Positions 24,830-37,980 of a DNA stretch of 64,000 nucleotides are shown here, one piece after another. A program made the position numbers and the translations under genes. Source of the DNA: Prunus persica (Eukaryota > Streptophyta > Magnoliopsida > Rosales > Rosaceae); assembly GCF_000346465.2 (NCBI RefSeq), contig NC_034011.1:10863898-10927897 (forward strand), given 5' to 3'. Below the pieces are notes generated by a model. It ran no database searches. It saw only the letters and a list, made by a program, of their open reading frames with translations, and had not been told where the DNA came from. How positions within the stretch are numbered: position 1 is the stretch's first letter; every line of letters begins with the position of its first letter.

Positions 24830-25620
24830 GATGCTCTGGTAGTTTGATCAGTGCATAATTATATATCATTTTGTACCCTTCTAGTTTATGATTTGGTTAT
24901 TTTTTTTAGTTAAATTTGTGTTTTTGACCCTCTTTTCTCTTTGTTTCAGTGTATTAAGCTTTGAGACTCATTTAATGCCTTTTGGAGTCAAGTTAGCTCA
25001 AAATTGTATCGGCAGATCAGTCAACTTCACGGATTGGACTGTACGTGCTCAGGAAGAACCAAATAATGAGGCATAAATTATTAGAAAGATGTTGAAGTCT
25101 AGTTTTTGGAGCATTTTATTGTTCATGATTCTGAGTCTTCTAGAGGAAGTTATGCAAGTTTTGGCAACTTAAGGTGAAATTCGGCAACATCTGCATTACT
25201 GTGCCAAAAATGATATTTGAAGGCCTTCCCTCTTTTTCCTTGACCTGAGCTACATATGGACAAAAGAGCTTCAAGACCCATATTTTTTCAGAATTTTATG
25301 AATGGAGGAACAAGCCCAAAACGAGCCCACAAGAAGACTGCAATGCATTGTCATGCATGACCTATGCATGAGATAATTGTTTTTGGTGGGGAAGTTAGGT
25401 AAAGTTGGTGAAGTGGATGTTGTAGGTAGATGCAATACTCAAAAACACCCAATTTCTATTTTGTACAGGGAATCGAATTGAATCAATCTATCATCAATCC
25501 TTGTGGGATCGACCTCGCACTTACATATGCTATGCTACTGAACAGCTCATGCACTTGCAAGTATCACAAGTTGAGGATGCAGCTGAATCAATTTTGGCGT
25601 AGCTGAATCCGACACCAACA
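24830..25620 (+). mobile_element. Probable gypsy LTR remnant
   Basis: The stretch ends with CCTTGTGGGATCGACCTCGC, a tract of TATGCTATGCTACTG, then TTGCAAGTATCACAAG and TTTTGGCGTAG. This resembles the R/U5 end and primer site of plant Ty3/gypsy LTRs. No coding region or second LTR is present here. Borders are approximate. Confidence 0.4.
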
Positions 25621-26689
25621 TTGCCTTTTGTTCATGTGTCTACTAATACCATTTTCAGTGGGGTATTTATCCATCCTTCTTCTTAGTTCATTCTCAAATG
25701 TTTAAAAATAATAATATAATAATGCTGCTACACATTTGACAATAATATTTTTATCTCTTTAAGTAATGTGACATTGAGGTGGACCTAGAGTGATGAGGGG
25801 CAAGATAGCAGGGTGTGGGGTGTGAGATTGATGAGTTTTGTTTTGTTTTTCTCTGTTGGGTGTGTATTTAGGGATAGTTTGGGAAGAAAGTAGGGTTTTC
25901 TTAGAAATTGGAGTGAACTTAGAATATGGGGTGAACAAAGAGAAGTGCGGAGTTTAAATAAAAAAACTCGATTAGTTTATCAATGAAATTCAACAACCTA
26001 ACTAACAATTGGTTTTATTATTTGGTATAAATGAAGACTTGTAAATAGTTGCATAAACACTTGAATTAACACTTAATTAGTAAAGTTACAAAAAAACAGT
26101 TAAATAGTTGTAGAAACCCTTAAAACTAGTTACATAGTTGTAGAAACACTTACGTAAAAGCTTGAACCTTGAATAATGAAATTGAAGAAACACTTAAACA
26201 AGCACATAATAAAGTTGTAGAAGCACTTAGTGTAAATAACATATTCTGTCACAAATGGTACATGTACAAAATAATATTTGTACTGATTTTCAAGTGTGTA
26301 GGTTACAATCTCTATTTGGTTATTCTTTACTAAATAAAATCCTCTGATTCGATCTCCAATTTTGTGTATGATTCAAGGGAAATGAACACTTGATCTTGAA
26401 TAGAAATTTGAGGTTTCGTCAAGGGTCGTTGAGGCTTGATCTCGACACTATTAAAAAAAGGATCAATAGGCATTGGGTATTAGTGTCCACAAAAGGGGTT
26501 TGTATTGGCATTGATGTCCTCAAAAAGTTTTGTATTGGCACTTTTGGTGTCCAACATACTAAAATAGTGTTAATACACCAAAAGTGTTAATACAAACCCC
26601 ATTGACTAAAACAGAAAAAGAAGTGCTTGTAATACAGTTCATAGTGTGATAGAATTTTTAGTGAGTTCTGGGTTGAGACAGGTTTACAA
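25621..26689. other. AT-rich intergenic with a shared repeat
   Basis: No gene recognised. About 26090-26235 contains GAAGAAACACTTAAACAAGC and related units; a close relative lies at 34740-34880. Around 26480-26600 a short inverted repeat built on AAAAGTGTTAATAC and GGCACTTTTGG is visible. Confidence 0.4.
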
Positions 26690-29640
26690 CCTCACATCAT
26701 CCTACACCACTCAATACTAAAACCAATTGGAGGAGACATGTTTTAATATATGACCAATCCATAACACTATAAGCTTTTTCAAGGTCTAACTTAACAGCCA
26801 TGGCTCCTCTAAAGCCTTTTTTACGTTTGAAATCATTAAATAACTCATGGGAAATTAAAATATTATTAAAAAAATAGACCTACTAGGGGCAAAGGCACCT
26901 TGATTCTTGGAAATGCATTTAGAAATGACATGTCTAAGCTTATTGCTGATAATCTTTGTGATAATCTTATAAGTTACATTGCAGAGACTTATAGATCTAA
27001 AATGGGACATAGTTTCAAGGACATTTATCTTGGGGATGAGAGCAATATTAGTATGATTGATCTCATTCAGAGACATGTTGTGAGCAAAAAAAGTCATTTA
27101 CCAAAATTTTCAGCAAATGCTTAGTGGTGTCCCAGTACTGTTGGTAAAAAAAAGCATGCACCCGTTCAGGACCAGGGGATTTAAGAGCACCAATGCTCTT
27201 AACATCATTATCCAATTCCACTTCAGAAACAGAAGCTGAAAGACCAATATTGTTTAAATCAGTAACGCAAGGTTGAATGATTTTAGTGAGTTATGGGTAG
27301 GATGATGTGAGGCTGTAAACCTCTTCTTAAAGGCATTAACAATCGTTTGGACAAGGTAATTATCTTCCAACCAATTGCCGTTACCATCCTCGAGTCTCAG
27401 GATTTGATTTCTCTACCTTCTAATAAGGGCCTAAGTATGAAAATAACGACTACTCTTATCCCCTAAATTCAGCCAATGGGTTCTAGCTTTTTGGGCATAA
27501 AAAATCTCCTCATGTTCAAGGATATGTTTCAGTTCTTGGTTGATAGTGAGGTTTCTAGACATAAGGTAAGGATCAATGGGTTTGATAGCTAATTGATCCT
27601 GGATAGTTAGCAACTTATCTTGAAGTGAGCTAATTTTGTGAAAAATGTTACCAAAGACCTCTCAATTCCACCTCACAAGGAGGTGTTGAAAGGTCCTACA
27701 ACAAATGTTAATCTGTGGGGCAAAATTACCCCGGTAATCTACATTCTAAGCTTGAAGCACAATATGAGGGAAATCCTAATGGGATAACCACATAACTTCA
27801 AATTTGAAGGCTCTACGATTATTGCTTTGAATAGTGGGGCATGAAAAATAGATTGGTCCATGGTCTAATCTGAGGATGGGCAGATTCTGAAGAACACAAT
27901 TAGGATAAAGTTTTAACTAGTTAAGATTGACTACGACATGGTCAAGTCTCTCATAAATGACTGAATTTTCCTTATGACCATTACACCAAGTAAAGGGAAT
28001 ACCTTTGACATCAAGAGAAAAAACTTCACAATCATTAATAAAACCATTGAACTCTACCAAAGTAGAAGACAAGGTTGTAGAGCCTCCCAGTTTTTCACTT
28101 AAGGTGCAAATATTATTGAAATCCCCCATAAGCAACCAAGCTTTTGAAATTCTAGGTTTTAGGTCAATAATATTAGTCCAAAGTTGTTTTTGAGTATCTT
28201 TTTGTGGATAGGCATAGACAAAAGTATATATCCAGTTCTTATGTTCAATAAGATCTTGCACAGGACAGTGAATGAAGCACTTATGATACACTAAAATAGT
28301 TATATTAATTAAAGAAGGATTCCACAGTAAGATAATCCCTCTATATTGACCTATGGTAGGGATACAAAAGAAACCATTAAAACCAAGACTATGAGCTATA
28401 ACCTCAGCTCGAACCCTAGAGGCTTTGCAATCCAAAACACGAAAGACATTTAAACCTGAAGTACTAATATAAAATAGGGCTTGAAAGATAAAACCAGGCC
28501 AGGCATTGTCTCGGCTATTCCAAGATAACATCTTCATATATTGGGATTAGGAAGATCACTAACTGAGGGGTCAAACACCCTCATTACTTCTCCAACAATT
28601 TCAACATTGGGATCAGATTCTTCTGCCACTTCTTCCACCTCTCGGGCTCTATTTTTAGGGCTTTATAAGCAAATGCATTAAAAGCACTGCTGACTTCCTG
28701 AGATTGAGCAGTCTTAGTCACAAGAGCCTTACCTTTACCCCTGCTATTGTCACCCATATCCTTAAACTTAACCCTAGTATCATGGACTCTTCCACCTTCA
28801 ACAATCTTAATTCCCTTAGCCACTTTTATGAAAGTTCTCCTATCTCTCTCTTACATTTTGGCCTTTCCTTTCGGTTAGCCACCACAGTCCAACTAGGATC
28901 CTGCACCTCAATGTGCATCTTCCCCCCTTGTCAGAATGGTCATCAGCATTAATAGAGTCCCTAGTAATATGCTATGGGAAAACCAATATGACATTTTCCA
29001 ACTGTCTATGCTCCTTCACATCTAGGACTAAAACACTAAGAAAAACATTAGGCTCATTTTATAACCTCTTCACTTGTAAGAAATTCTTGTTTGAAACCCT
29101 CAGAGGACAAACATGTCCATGCTCCATCTTCTGGTTGCAATAGAAACAAATAACAAAAGAGCTTCATAGCTCACAAAAATTCTAGTTTCTCTTGGACTCA
29201 TACCCAGAACTAAGCCCATTTTCAGAGGACTAGTTAAATCTAGCTCTAGACGAGCTCTCATTAACATACTCTGCTTATCTTCCATTGATTGCATATCAAT
29301 AGTTATGGGGTCTCCAAGAATAAAAACTAGATCATGTAACACCTATGGATCTTTATAGTGTAGAGGCAAAAGAGGAATTATGACCTAACTAATTATGGAA
29401 TTCACCATAGCATGGAAGGGGAGAAGTTTGGGGTCTAGTGCTGAAGAGCAAAAATTTGACCCTGAACAAACTAGGGTCTATTCTCTAGCACAAACAATAC
29501 ATCTTCAAAGAAAAACTTCACCTTGTACCAATCTCGACCAATGTGATCGATGGAAACATCTCCTTGTAAATTTTTCCACTCACTTTTGAACCTATGCCTG
29601 ATGACTCTGCTATTCACAGGAACACTAAAGACCTATTAGA
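26690..29640 (-). pseudogene. L1-type LINE, decayed and 3'-truncated
   Basis: Read on the minus strand. First comes an ORF1-like part (29342-28550) containing PLKMGLVLGMSPRETRIFV, like the DUF4283/zinc-knuckle ORF1 of plant LINEs. An APE-type endonuclease with 206 open codons follows (28537-27917: MKMLSWNSRD, LLMGDFNNI, RLDHVVVN). Then come the RT N-terminal part (27613-27431, WLNLGDKSSRYFH) and RT motifs (27097-26855, NIALIPKI, FRSISLCNVTYKIITKI, NQGAFAPSRSI). Near 26780 AVKLDLEKAYSVMDW replaces the usual AYD, and homology stops by about 26690 before the FADD motif. Many stops interrupt it. Confidence 0.8.
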
Positions 29641-29977
29641 AATATGCCCTAAAGCCAAACCTCTGATGTTGCTTTTTGGATATTTCACCATCACTAATTG
29701 GCATGATCGTTATTTTCAACCATGATATTTGGTTTATTATCATAACGGTAAAACAACAAGTCCTTGGAATATGAAATAGTATTTGTTAGGCAAAAAATTG
29801 TACAAGTAATTCGTATGAACCCCCACCCAACACAATTTCACTCTCATCCTTGACAGACATGAGTTTTATTTAAGTACGGCCCATTCAAGATAAAGTGTCC
29901 CTTAATTACAATCTCTCATTAAAAAAGAGAACACAATTTGATTCCAATATGGATTAAACTTTAAATGGGGGGTTTGT

Positions 29978-29978
<1 letters not shown>
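29641..29978. other. Intergenic, nothing recognised
   Basis: No gene or repeat family was identified in this AT-rich stretch. Confidence 0.3.

Positions 29979-30007
<29 letters not shown>
29979..30007. repeat. Run of 29 G
   Basis: An unbroken G homopolymer lies between GGGGGGTTTGT and TGTGGGG. It generates a false proline-rich ORF on the other strand. The true length may differ because such runs are hard to sequence. Confidence 0.9.
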
Positions 30008-30008
<1 letters not shown>

Positions 30009-33000
30009 GTGGGGTTTGTGTGTTTGTTTAAGTTTGCAGCTGCACCTAGGTTGACCCTAGGTTGCCTACGTATTGCTTTTGAGGGGTCAAGCCACTCGTA
30101 GTTCTTTAGAGAATTTGATTGGACTTTCAAAGAGTGAAAGAATTTATGGTGTGGGAAATATTTTATGGAATTTGGATGAATGTGGTTAGCCCTGAGATTC
30201 AATTTGGTTTTGTGGTTGGAAAAGTGTTTGGGGCGAATTTGGTTAAGGTAAACCAGGGATTCTGTTTCGACTTGCGGTTGTATCTAGATTGAATTTCCAA
30301 ATTGCCTACGTATCCTCGGCGGAATCAAACCGGACATAGTTCCTTCCTTTGATGTGTGGGAATTTGGGTTTTGGCATGGTTTTGTACCACTGAGGAAATT
30401 TAGGATGTTTGTATCAATTATTTGCTAATAGATACATTTTTAGCATTAGAGAAATCCAGCTTGTGACTTGTGACTTTGACGCTTGGAGATCCAAAGAAAC
30501 CTCCTCGAGAGCTCTGAAGACAATCCCCCTTGTTTATTGCCTCAATTCATAGGCCTTGATTAGTGTTGGGTCTTTCTCTTCTCAATCTTTTTGTAAATGA
30601 CCTCATCTTGCTACTTTCTTTTGTTGGCCACTGGTAGCAATGAGAAGGCAAACTTTTGTCAAGCCTTCCCACCCATTTCTTTTAACATGTGGGCTTTGTT
30701 TTGTCTTTTGCTAAAATCTTGCTTTGGCTGTTGCAAATTCCTTCCCATCTTGTTTGTCTTTTCGTTTATACCCTAGTGGAACAAGTGTAGCACATCTTGT
30801 TTCACGAACCAAATTTTACAACGAGTGACCTCTGTTGATTTCCCTTAATTTCTATAAGATGTTTACGTGTTCACATGTATTACAGAAAGTCTTTGAGAAA
30901 TATGACTGAGAATTTGACATTTGTTTTGTCCCTTTTCTATTTAGTTTTGTCTGCACCTTGACTTGCAATTTGAAAGCTTCCCCAATTTTTTTATGCCAGT
31001 AACATTTGCTGTTGTTTTGATGCCGAATGGAATGTTCCAAACTTTTGAGCACAAGCAGTTTTTTTTTTTGGGTGGCAAAACATCCTGTCTTCGATCTCTT
31101 AATAACATAAGCCAACTATTTTATTTTGGTGTGGAAAAAAAGTTATATCATGGCTTGTTGCAAATTATTTGGTGTTGACAAAGAACAAAGTTAAGGCTAC
31201 GTTGAGGCTTGCCGAGAGTACCATCATGTGCTTTCGAACACTCAAAAGGTGTTCTAGGCACTCGATACAGTGGGGTTCTTGCGAGAGTTCTTTCTATGCA
31301 ATGTTGCAGTGACACCACCATTTTATCTTTGGGAAGGATCTAATCCTTTTGCCTGCAGTTTCTTGAGATCTCTTTAACAAATTGGCACCAAGGACATGGA
31401 GGAATTTTGGCACTGCACATTCTCATAGCCTTGACTTGCTGCTGTTTTGACATCATTATGGTGGCTGCAGTTGTTAACAACCAAACCTCTTTTGCCTACA
31501 AGTTAATTTAACAACGAAGAGCTGAACTGGCAAATATAATTATACCTTGCCAATGATGGTTTTGATTTGTTGTTCTAACTGGCGCTTGGTTGTGTTTTCT
31601 TTTTTCTTTTTTGGTGATTTTTGTAGCACTTAGTTTCTTCTTTTATTTTCTGGTATCCTAGAATTTCAGCAACCTGACTCATTCTTCTTTGCAGCACTTT
31701 GGATTTTCTCCTTTTGCTTTTTGCCTTAATTTCTGCAGCACTTCGTTCCTCTTTCTGACTTCTCGCCTTTGCTTCTTTTTTTTTGCCTTTGTTTCTTTTT
31801 GCTTTCCATTGAAGCCTTTTTATAGACATGAAGAGACGGTTGGTGAACCATTGAATGGGTAGAGATAAAGAAGGAATGTTGTTGCCCACTAACCATTGCA
31901 ACTTCAATAGATGTGGGACACTTCCTTGTTGATTTAGTTCAATTTGTTTATTTGTTTATTTTATATTTCTTTTGAAAACTAACTTTATCTCCTCTTTAAT
32001 TTATAGAAGGAACAATCAGTAGCCTTAAAGATCAACCTTCACGTCTTGGGCTTTTATTTTGGGCCCATTTCCTTGTCATGTAATTTTTTTTTTGTGCTCA
32101 ACAGTATGAGAGCTATGCAATGAAATTGGATATAAGAAGACTTCTCATACTTCCGCATCATTTCCTAAATGTTCCCGGTCATAGGATTATCAATTGGGCG
32201 TTGATAATCCACAAAGATTGATACACACTACATATGTTCAACTGGGAGAATGACTAGTCTCAAGTCATTGCGTGTAGTGAAACTAATATAAGTGTGTAGG
32301 TGCTTATAGGAACAAGTACACTAAACGCAATCAAACTACGAGTTCTAATATGGAAGTCTTACTCACATATCAAACTAGAACTCATAAGTTGCAACAGTGC
32401 AAACTAGTCCTCAAACCTGTGACATCATTGTTGTCTTGTGGACGAGTCGTTTGGCTTTGATATCACCATACAGTCACTAAAAGAAAAAACGACTCAAAGA
32501 TGATTACCAGGATTCTCGACAAGCTCATGGAGGCAAGTGAATGTAGAACAAGGATCTCTGCTCTCAGTAAGGAAAGAGAACGCTCCAAAGATGTGATTGA
32601 GAAATATATGCAAAGTATCATAGATGATTAGAAAAGAAGTTTCTAAACATGACCAATGTAATCATATAAGTGGAAAATTCATATTAGAGTTTTGACAAAA
32701 GTATCCATACCCTAATAATACGAATTAGGAGCACTGTAATAGAGAAGGACTCAATTGCATAGCAATTCCAACTTGAATAGGTTCTTCACCTTTTCTGATT
32801 AGCTTAGGTAGCCATGACATGCTGCTAAGCGTGAACCATGGCTTGTGGAAGTCCTCTAAGGTTCAATTATTATTGTCCTTCGCTAATAGGAAGAATTAAA
32901 TGGTGAGATTTAATTCACAATCAACTGAGAGAAGATGAGACAACTCACTGCCTCGCTAAAAGGAACCTATGGATCGCACACCGAAAAATGTAGTTAGAGG

Positions 33001-35419
33001 AACAAATGAAGAAGAAAAAGAAACTTTAGAATGAAATGAAGAAGATAAGATGTTGAAAATCAACGGTCAAAGTCAACACATTTGACCAAAAAAATGGTTG
33101 ACCAAGTCAAACCATTTGGGTTTTAAATGCATTTTGGGCCAAAGGGAAAAATAGCCCAATGACCCATTGGGCCTAGGAACAAGTGTTGTATGACAACACA
33201 AGTTAAATGAGCCCAAACTAGACCCATGGCCAAAACTCCCTATTGGGAATTCTCATCATCTTTGTGTTGGCTAGGCTATTCTCAATTTAGGGTTTGACCT
33301 CCTAAGAAATTGGGTTGTGGTGTTGAGAAGAAGGAGAAACCCTCTCCTCCACCTTAGCTAAAATCGGTCCACGAAGAGGGAGTCTAGCATCTTTATCCTC
33401 TTGGTTGTCTCCTTCTTCATCCTTTTTGCATTTGGTGTGGTGAAATAGAGGGCATCTCCTTTGGTGCTTTTGTTAAAGAATCTCTACAAATTCAAGGAAG
33501 AAAAAGGCCTTGCACAAGGTATTCAAACTTGGTTTAACCAAGATGAGCTTCAAGGGTATTTTCTCATCCTTCTTCCCTTTTAGTTTTGTGTATAAAGATT
33601 TTAGGCCTCAAAGATACATGAGTAAAATTTGAATAAACTTAGCCCAAAATGATTTAAGTAAATAGCTTCTGCATTTGAATAGTTGATTCACATGTTTTGT
33701 GTCTAAAATTCAATTGAAAGTTTTAAAGATACATGTTTCCTTTAAGACCATCCCTACCAAACAAAAGGTCTTGTAGTGACTTTGGACACTGGAAACCAGA
33801 GCAGTAGTGGACACTATGGTTTCATTTCTTTCCACCCTAAAGATAAACCTGCCCTTATGGATTACAGAGGGTTTCATAGAAGACCTTCTTCCTAGTTGGG
33901 GTTTAGGCCTAGGACTTAGATTGCGTGCTTTAGCATGGGAAGAGCTAGCATTGAGTTGAGAAATCATATTGAAGCAGAGAGAACGTAAATAGTAATAGAG
34001 GAAGATGAGATAATAATAGTGAGAATAATGGAAGCAGTGAAGAGAATTGCACCAAGTCTTCAAATAAATAACACGATGAAACATGCAAAAATGATTGCAA
34101 ATATCACACAACCACCAATGCATGCAAAGAACTTGTTTTGGGTAAGAAGTTATCTAACCAGGGTGTTTGAAATCTGCATAGGGTTTCTCCCAAGCCTGCA
34201 CCTTCACAGGGGTGTTTCATCTTCTGGGGTAATTATTCAGTCGTAACCAATTCTGGCCATTAGATCGAAAAGAATACTCGAGATTAAGCCAAACACAATT
34301 AATGAAATACAGAGAGAGAAGCAAAATCCCCAAGCTTGGTGTTGTGTCACCAAACTAGCCTTTAAGCTTAATAATTGCTTGAGTTAGGTTCTCATGATCC
34401 TCACCTTGTTACTTTAATCTTCATTTCTTCCTCATTTTCTTCCCATTTCCCACAATCCCTAGGACTCCCTAGGATAGAAAAAGCCCTAAACCTCTTCTCG
34501 CTCTTCTCCCCAAAAGAGACTCTCTCATCGCGACTTATTATTACGGTTTTTTTCCTTTTTGGTATATGATTTGATTTGTTTGACGGAGATCCTAAATGTT
34601 GACATGTACACTTCTGGTACCCATATTTGTCTTAGCGAGCCATGTACCACGTGTATTGGTGTGAACCCACAACTTAGACAAGTCAACTTTGACTAGCCAA
34701 ATGGTAAACTTTAAATTATTGATCACTAAAATTTTGATATCTATACTTAATAAAAACTTCAATAATGAAGTTGAAGAAACACTTAAACAAGCACATAATG
34801 TGAAGTTGCAGAAACACTTTGCAAAAACTTGAATAATGAGTTTGTAGAAACACTTAAACTCTTGAATATAGAATTCAACAATTGCATATAAGGACTTTCT
34901 TATTGAAGTTGCAGAAATACCTAAATCAAGAATCAAATTATAAATATATTTGTCACATATACACTTACACCGAAACAACAACAACAAAAATCACCATATT
35001 ACATAACTTGTTCTAATTATTTATAATTTAAATTTAAATTGTTCCACATTATATTATTTTTACCAAACCAAATACCTTTTGTAAGTATTATTATAATGTA
35101 ACAATGTGCATTATTACTTGTTAAAAAAAAAAAGGTGACAGGTTATTGTTTAACAAGAAATGATCTCATACATGTACCATCAAACATGATGAAAATAGAA
35201 GAGAAAAAGTGTGTGTTAGGTAGCCATCAAAATTTAGCAGTTTGCCTTCATGAGTGAGACAATATTATTAGATAGTTAGAAGAATTAATTTAATAAGTGA
35301 AAAAGTATACAAGATCATTTTCATGAACCAATTTATTGATATATAAAGAAAAAGAACACACAAAAACACATTCTTTTTCAAAAAAAATTTCCTTTTTTTT
35401 TTTATGGGTTGCAAAACTT
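30008..35419. other. Repeat-derived gene-free region
   Basis: No intact gene recognised. A short module (GTTGCCTACGTATTG..GTAGTTC at 30060-30105 and ATTGCCTACGTATCC..ATAGTTCC at 30300-30340) occurs twice, a pattern common in plant retroelement DNA. About 33050-33560 (TGTTGAAAATCAACGG onward, TTTGACC/GGTCAAA motifs, CTCTCCTCC leader) looks like an LTR or leader remnant. 34740-34880 repeats 26090-26235. Open frames at 31575-31907 (Lys-rich) and 33710-34123 have no recognisable domain. Confidence 0.35.
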
Positions 35420-36274
35420 TTCTAGTTTCTTGTTCTATATAATTTGTAAGATAGAATAAAAAAAATAAAGTAATCTATACCCGAGGGTGAAACCCATTAT
35501 TACACCGAAATTAGTCCACTTTTTTGATTGTTTAAAGCCTCTCTTCAGCATCAAAAATTTATCACCATACATACACACATGCTCCATCAACTATAGCCAA
35601 GCATTCCTCCTTCCCTACTCTCCTCCATACTCATTTATCATAAAACACTCAAGTGGGTACTTGAACAAACTCAAATCGTGCGTGAAAATCCAGTAGCTGG
35701 GTATGTCATTCTTGGATATATGAAATACCCACAAAAGAGAAAAAAAGACCCCATTGTCCCTGCAATTAAAGATGTTCCTAATGATATAGTTTGAAACAAG
35801 GGCACTAAAACATGCAACAAAAGAATTGGACATGAGAATGACCATTCAAACCACTAGTGAAAAATAGAGAAACCCATCAACTTCCTTTTGCAATCAGACT
35901 AACCAGAAGACTGGGACGGCAAAAAGAAGAGCAACAATTAGAAGGAAAGGGAGGAACACTAGAGTGTTTGATATGACATAAGAGGAAACTCTATAAGCTC
36001 ATCTTGAAGTTTCTCTCATTAGTATCCTTCTTTCTCGCAAATATATTGGGAGGCCTGTTGTGCATGAAAGCAAAAAGGCTAGGCTGAAGGCAAAAAACCC
36101 CCATTAGTGTTTGTAGTTTGGCTCCTCTTGGGTCTTTTGCAGCATTCATAAAAGTAGTGCCCAAAACAAACGCAGCCAACAATGCTTGTATCGTTCTTGC
36201 AACAAACAGTTGTTTGCTGGTAAATCTCTGGCCCAATATATAAATTTCTTTTAATCGAGGATTGGGGAAATGAA
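35420..36274 (-). pseudogene. 3' half of a disrupted ABCG10-like gene
   Basis: The minus strand encodes the membrane half of an ABCG half-transporter. ILGQRF and KQLFVARTIQALLAAFVLGT match ILGHRF and [20 protein letters not shown] of the intact gene at 43958. Later parts are [36 protein letters not shown] and KKWTNFGVIMGF. Frameshifts and stops are frequent. It begins exactly after the TSD (36279-36275) of a copia LTR, and no nucleotide-binding half is present here. That half is found at 61705-62594 on the plus strand, ending at the same 5-bp sequence. Confidence 0.85.
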
Positions 36275-36279
36275 ATTTA

Positions 36280-36540
36280 TGTTCTGCTTAGAGCACCAAA
36301 TGGAACAAATAGAATGAAATAAATAACTCCCTATTTATTAACTGATTGAGATAACAAATGTACAAAGAGAATCTCACAAATTGGCTCACATAAATTATAT
36401 CTACGTGACTCTTTTTATTACAAAACAAATGATTTTCCTTCTAATACGTAAAGCCATAAACAAGTTGAAGATGGATAGATAAACAAGGATAACCGATACA
36501 AAGTAATTGACCAAGATTCGTATCGAGCCACATGTCAACA
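36280..36540 (-). repeat. 3' LTR of a copia element
   Basis: 261 bp, beginning TGTTGACATG and ending GCAGAACA on the minus strand. A polypurine tract, AAGGTGGAGAT, lies directly upstream (36541-36551). The target duplication ATTTA (36275-36279; TAAAT on the minus strand) lies on its outer side. It is nearly identical to the LTR fragment at 62600-62798. Confidence 0.92.
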
Positions 36541-37980
36541 ATCTCCACCTTGGCGAGATTCATAATCACAAGCATATTCAAGCACATAGTATATGAGCTA
36601 TGTTCAAACAATGCTCAAACTTGACAGGTCCGAGCGCTTTAGTTAACATATCAGCTGGGTTGTCTGTAGTTGGAACTTTCTGAAGAATAATCTTTCTTTT
36701 GGACAAAACCTCATGAATAAAATGAAACCGAACATGGATATGCTTCGTTCTCGAATGATAAACTTGGTATTTAGACAAGTGAATAGCACTTTAACTATCA
36801 CAATGTAGCTCCACCTACTTTTGATAAATTCCTAGATTCTTTATCAGTCCATGTATCCAAATGGCCTCCTTTACAGCTTCTGCAATAGCCATATATTCGG
36901 TCTCCGTTGTTGACAAAGCGACTGTGGACTGTAATGTGGACCTCTAACTAACTGGCCCTTTGGCCATGGCAAATAAGTAGCCAGTAGTCGATCTTCTTAT
37001 ATCCTAATCTCCAGCATAGTCAGAATCAACATATCCAACCACAAAATTCTCAAAACTACTATTACTTCACTAAAAACATAAGCCGACATCTCTAGTCCCA
37101 TGTAGGTATCTTAGAATCCACTTAGCTGCTTGCCAATGTTCTTTTCCTGGATTATGCATATAGCGACTAACCAAACCAACGACAAAAGCTATATCTGGTC
37201 GAGAACATACCATAGTATACATCAAGCCACCAACCAAATTAGAATATGGAACATTCTTCATCTGCAGCTTCTCTTCGTTGTTTTTTGGAGATAACAAAGC
37301 ACTCAACTTAAAGTGAAGAGCCATTGGTGTACTTACGGGTTTGGTGGCATCATTAATACTAAAATGTTGAAGCAATTTGCACAAATATTGCTTTTGTGTA
37401 AGATACACCAAGCCTTTTTTTCGGTTACGAGTAATGTCCATACCGAGTATCTTTTTCGCTTCACCAAGATTTTTCATCTCAAACTTGTTCTTCATATGTG
37501 CTTTCAACTTTTCAATCTCTTTAACATTCTTCGATGCAATTAACATATCATCAACATATAATAATAAATAAATGAAAGACCCATTTGCAACTTTTTGAAA
37601 TAAACGCAATGATCATATTGACTTCTTAAATAGTGTTGACCTCTCATGAATTCGTCAAACTTCAAATACCATTGTCTTGGAGATTGCTTCAATCCATACA
37701 AAGACTTCTTCAATTTACAAACCCATTTCTCTTTTCCAGTTACCTGATACCCATCAAGCTAAGACATGTAAATTTCTTTATCAAGATCTCCATGTAAGAA
37801 AGCCGTCTTAACATCAAGTTGCACTAGTTCAAGATCAAATTGTGCAACAAAGGCTAACATAATATGAATAGATGAATGCTTCACAACAGGAGAAAATACT
37901 TCATTATAATCAATACCTTCCTTTTGTGCATATCCTTTTGCTACCACTCATGCTTTGAATCTCACATTGTCTTCTCTTGG
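36541..37980 (-). pseudogene. Ty1/copia RT and RNase H, decayed
   Basis: Minus-strand pieces in order are VAKGYAQKEGIDYNEVFSPV and LVQLDVKTAFLHGDLDKEIYM (RT start), LLYVDDMLIASKN (catalytic YVDD), MKNLGEAKKILGMDI, GGLMYTMVCSRPDIA, an RNase H part with LSTTETEYMAIAEA, and the terminal TKHIHVRFHFIHE and NPADMLTKAL. This is the standard copia order. A TGA stands in FKA stop VVAKGY, and other stops occur. The 5' part is cut at 37980, where a gypsy fragment of opposite orientation begins. Confidence 0.9.

Noticed and set aside
29954..30202. Proline-rich minus-strand ORF
   Set aside because: The proline run is the complement of the G homopolymer. No domain is recognisable.
31575..31907. Lys-rich minus-strand ORF of 110 codons
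   Set aside because: The composition comes from TTTCTTTTTTGC-type simple sequence. No family is recognised and no gene context supports it.
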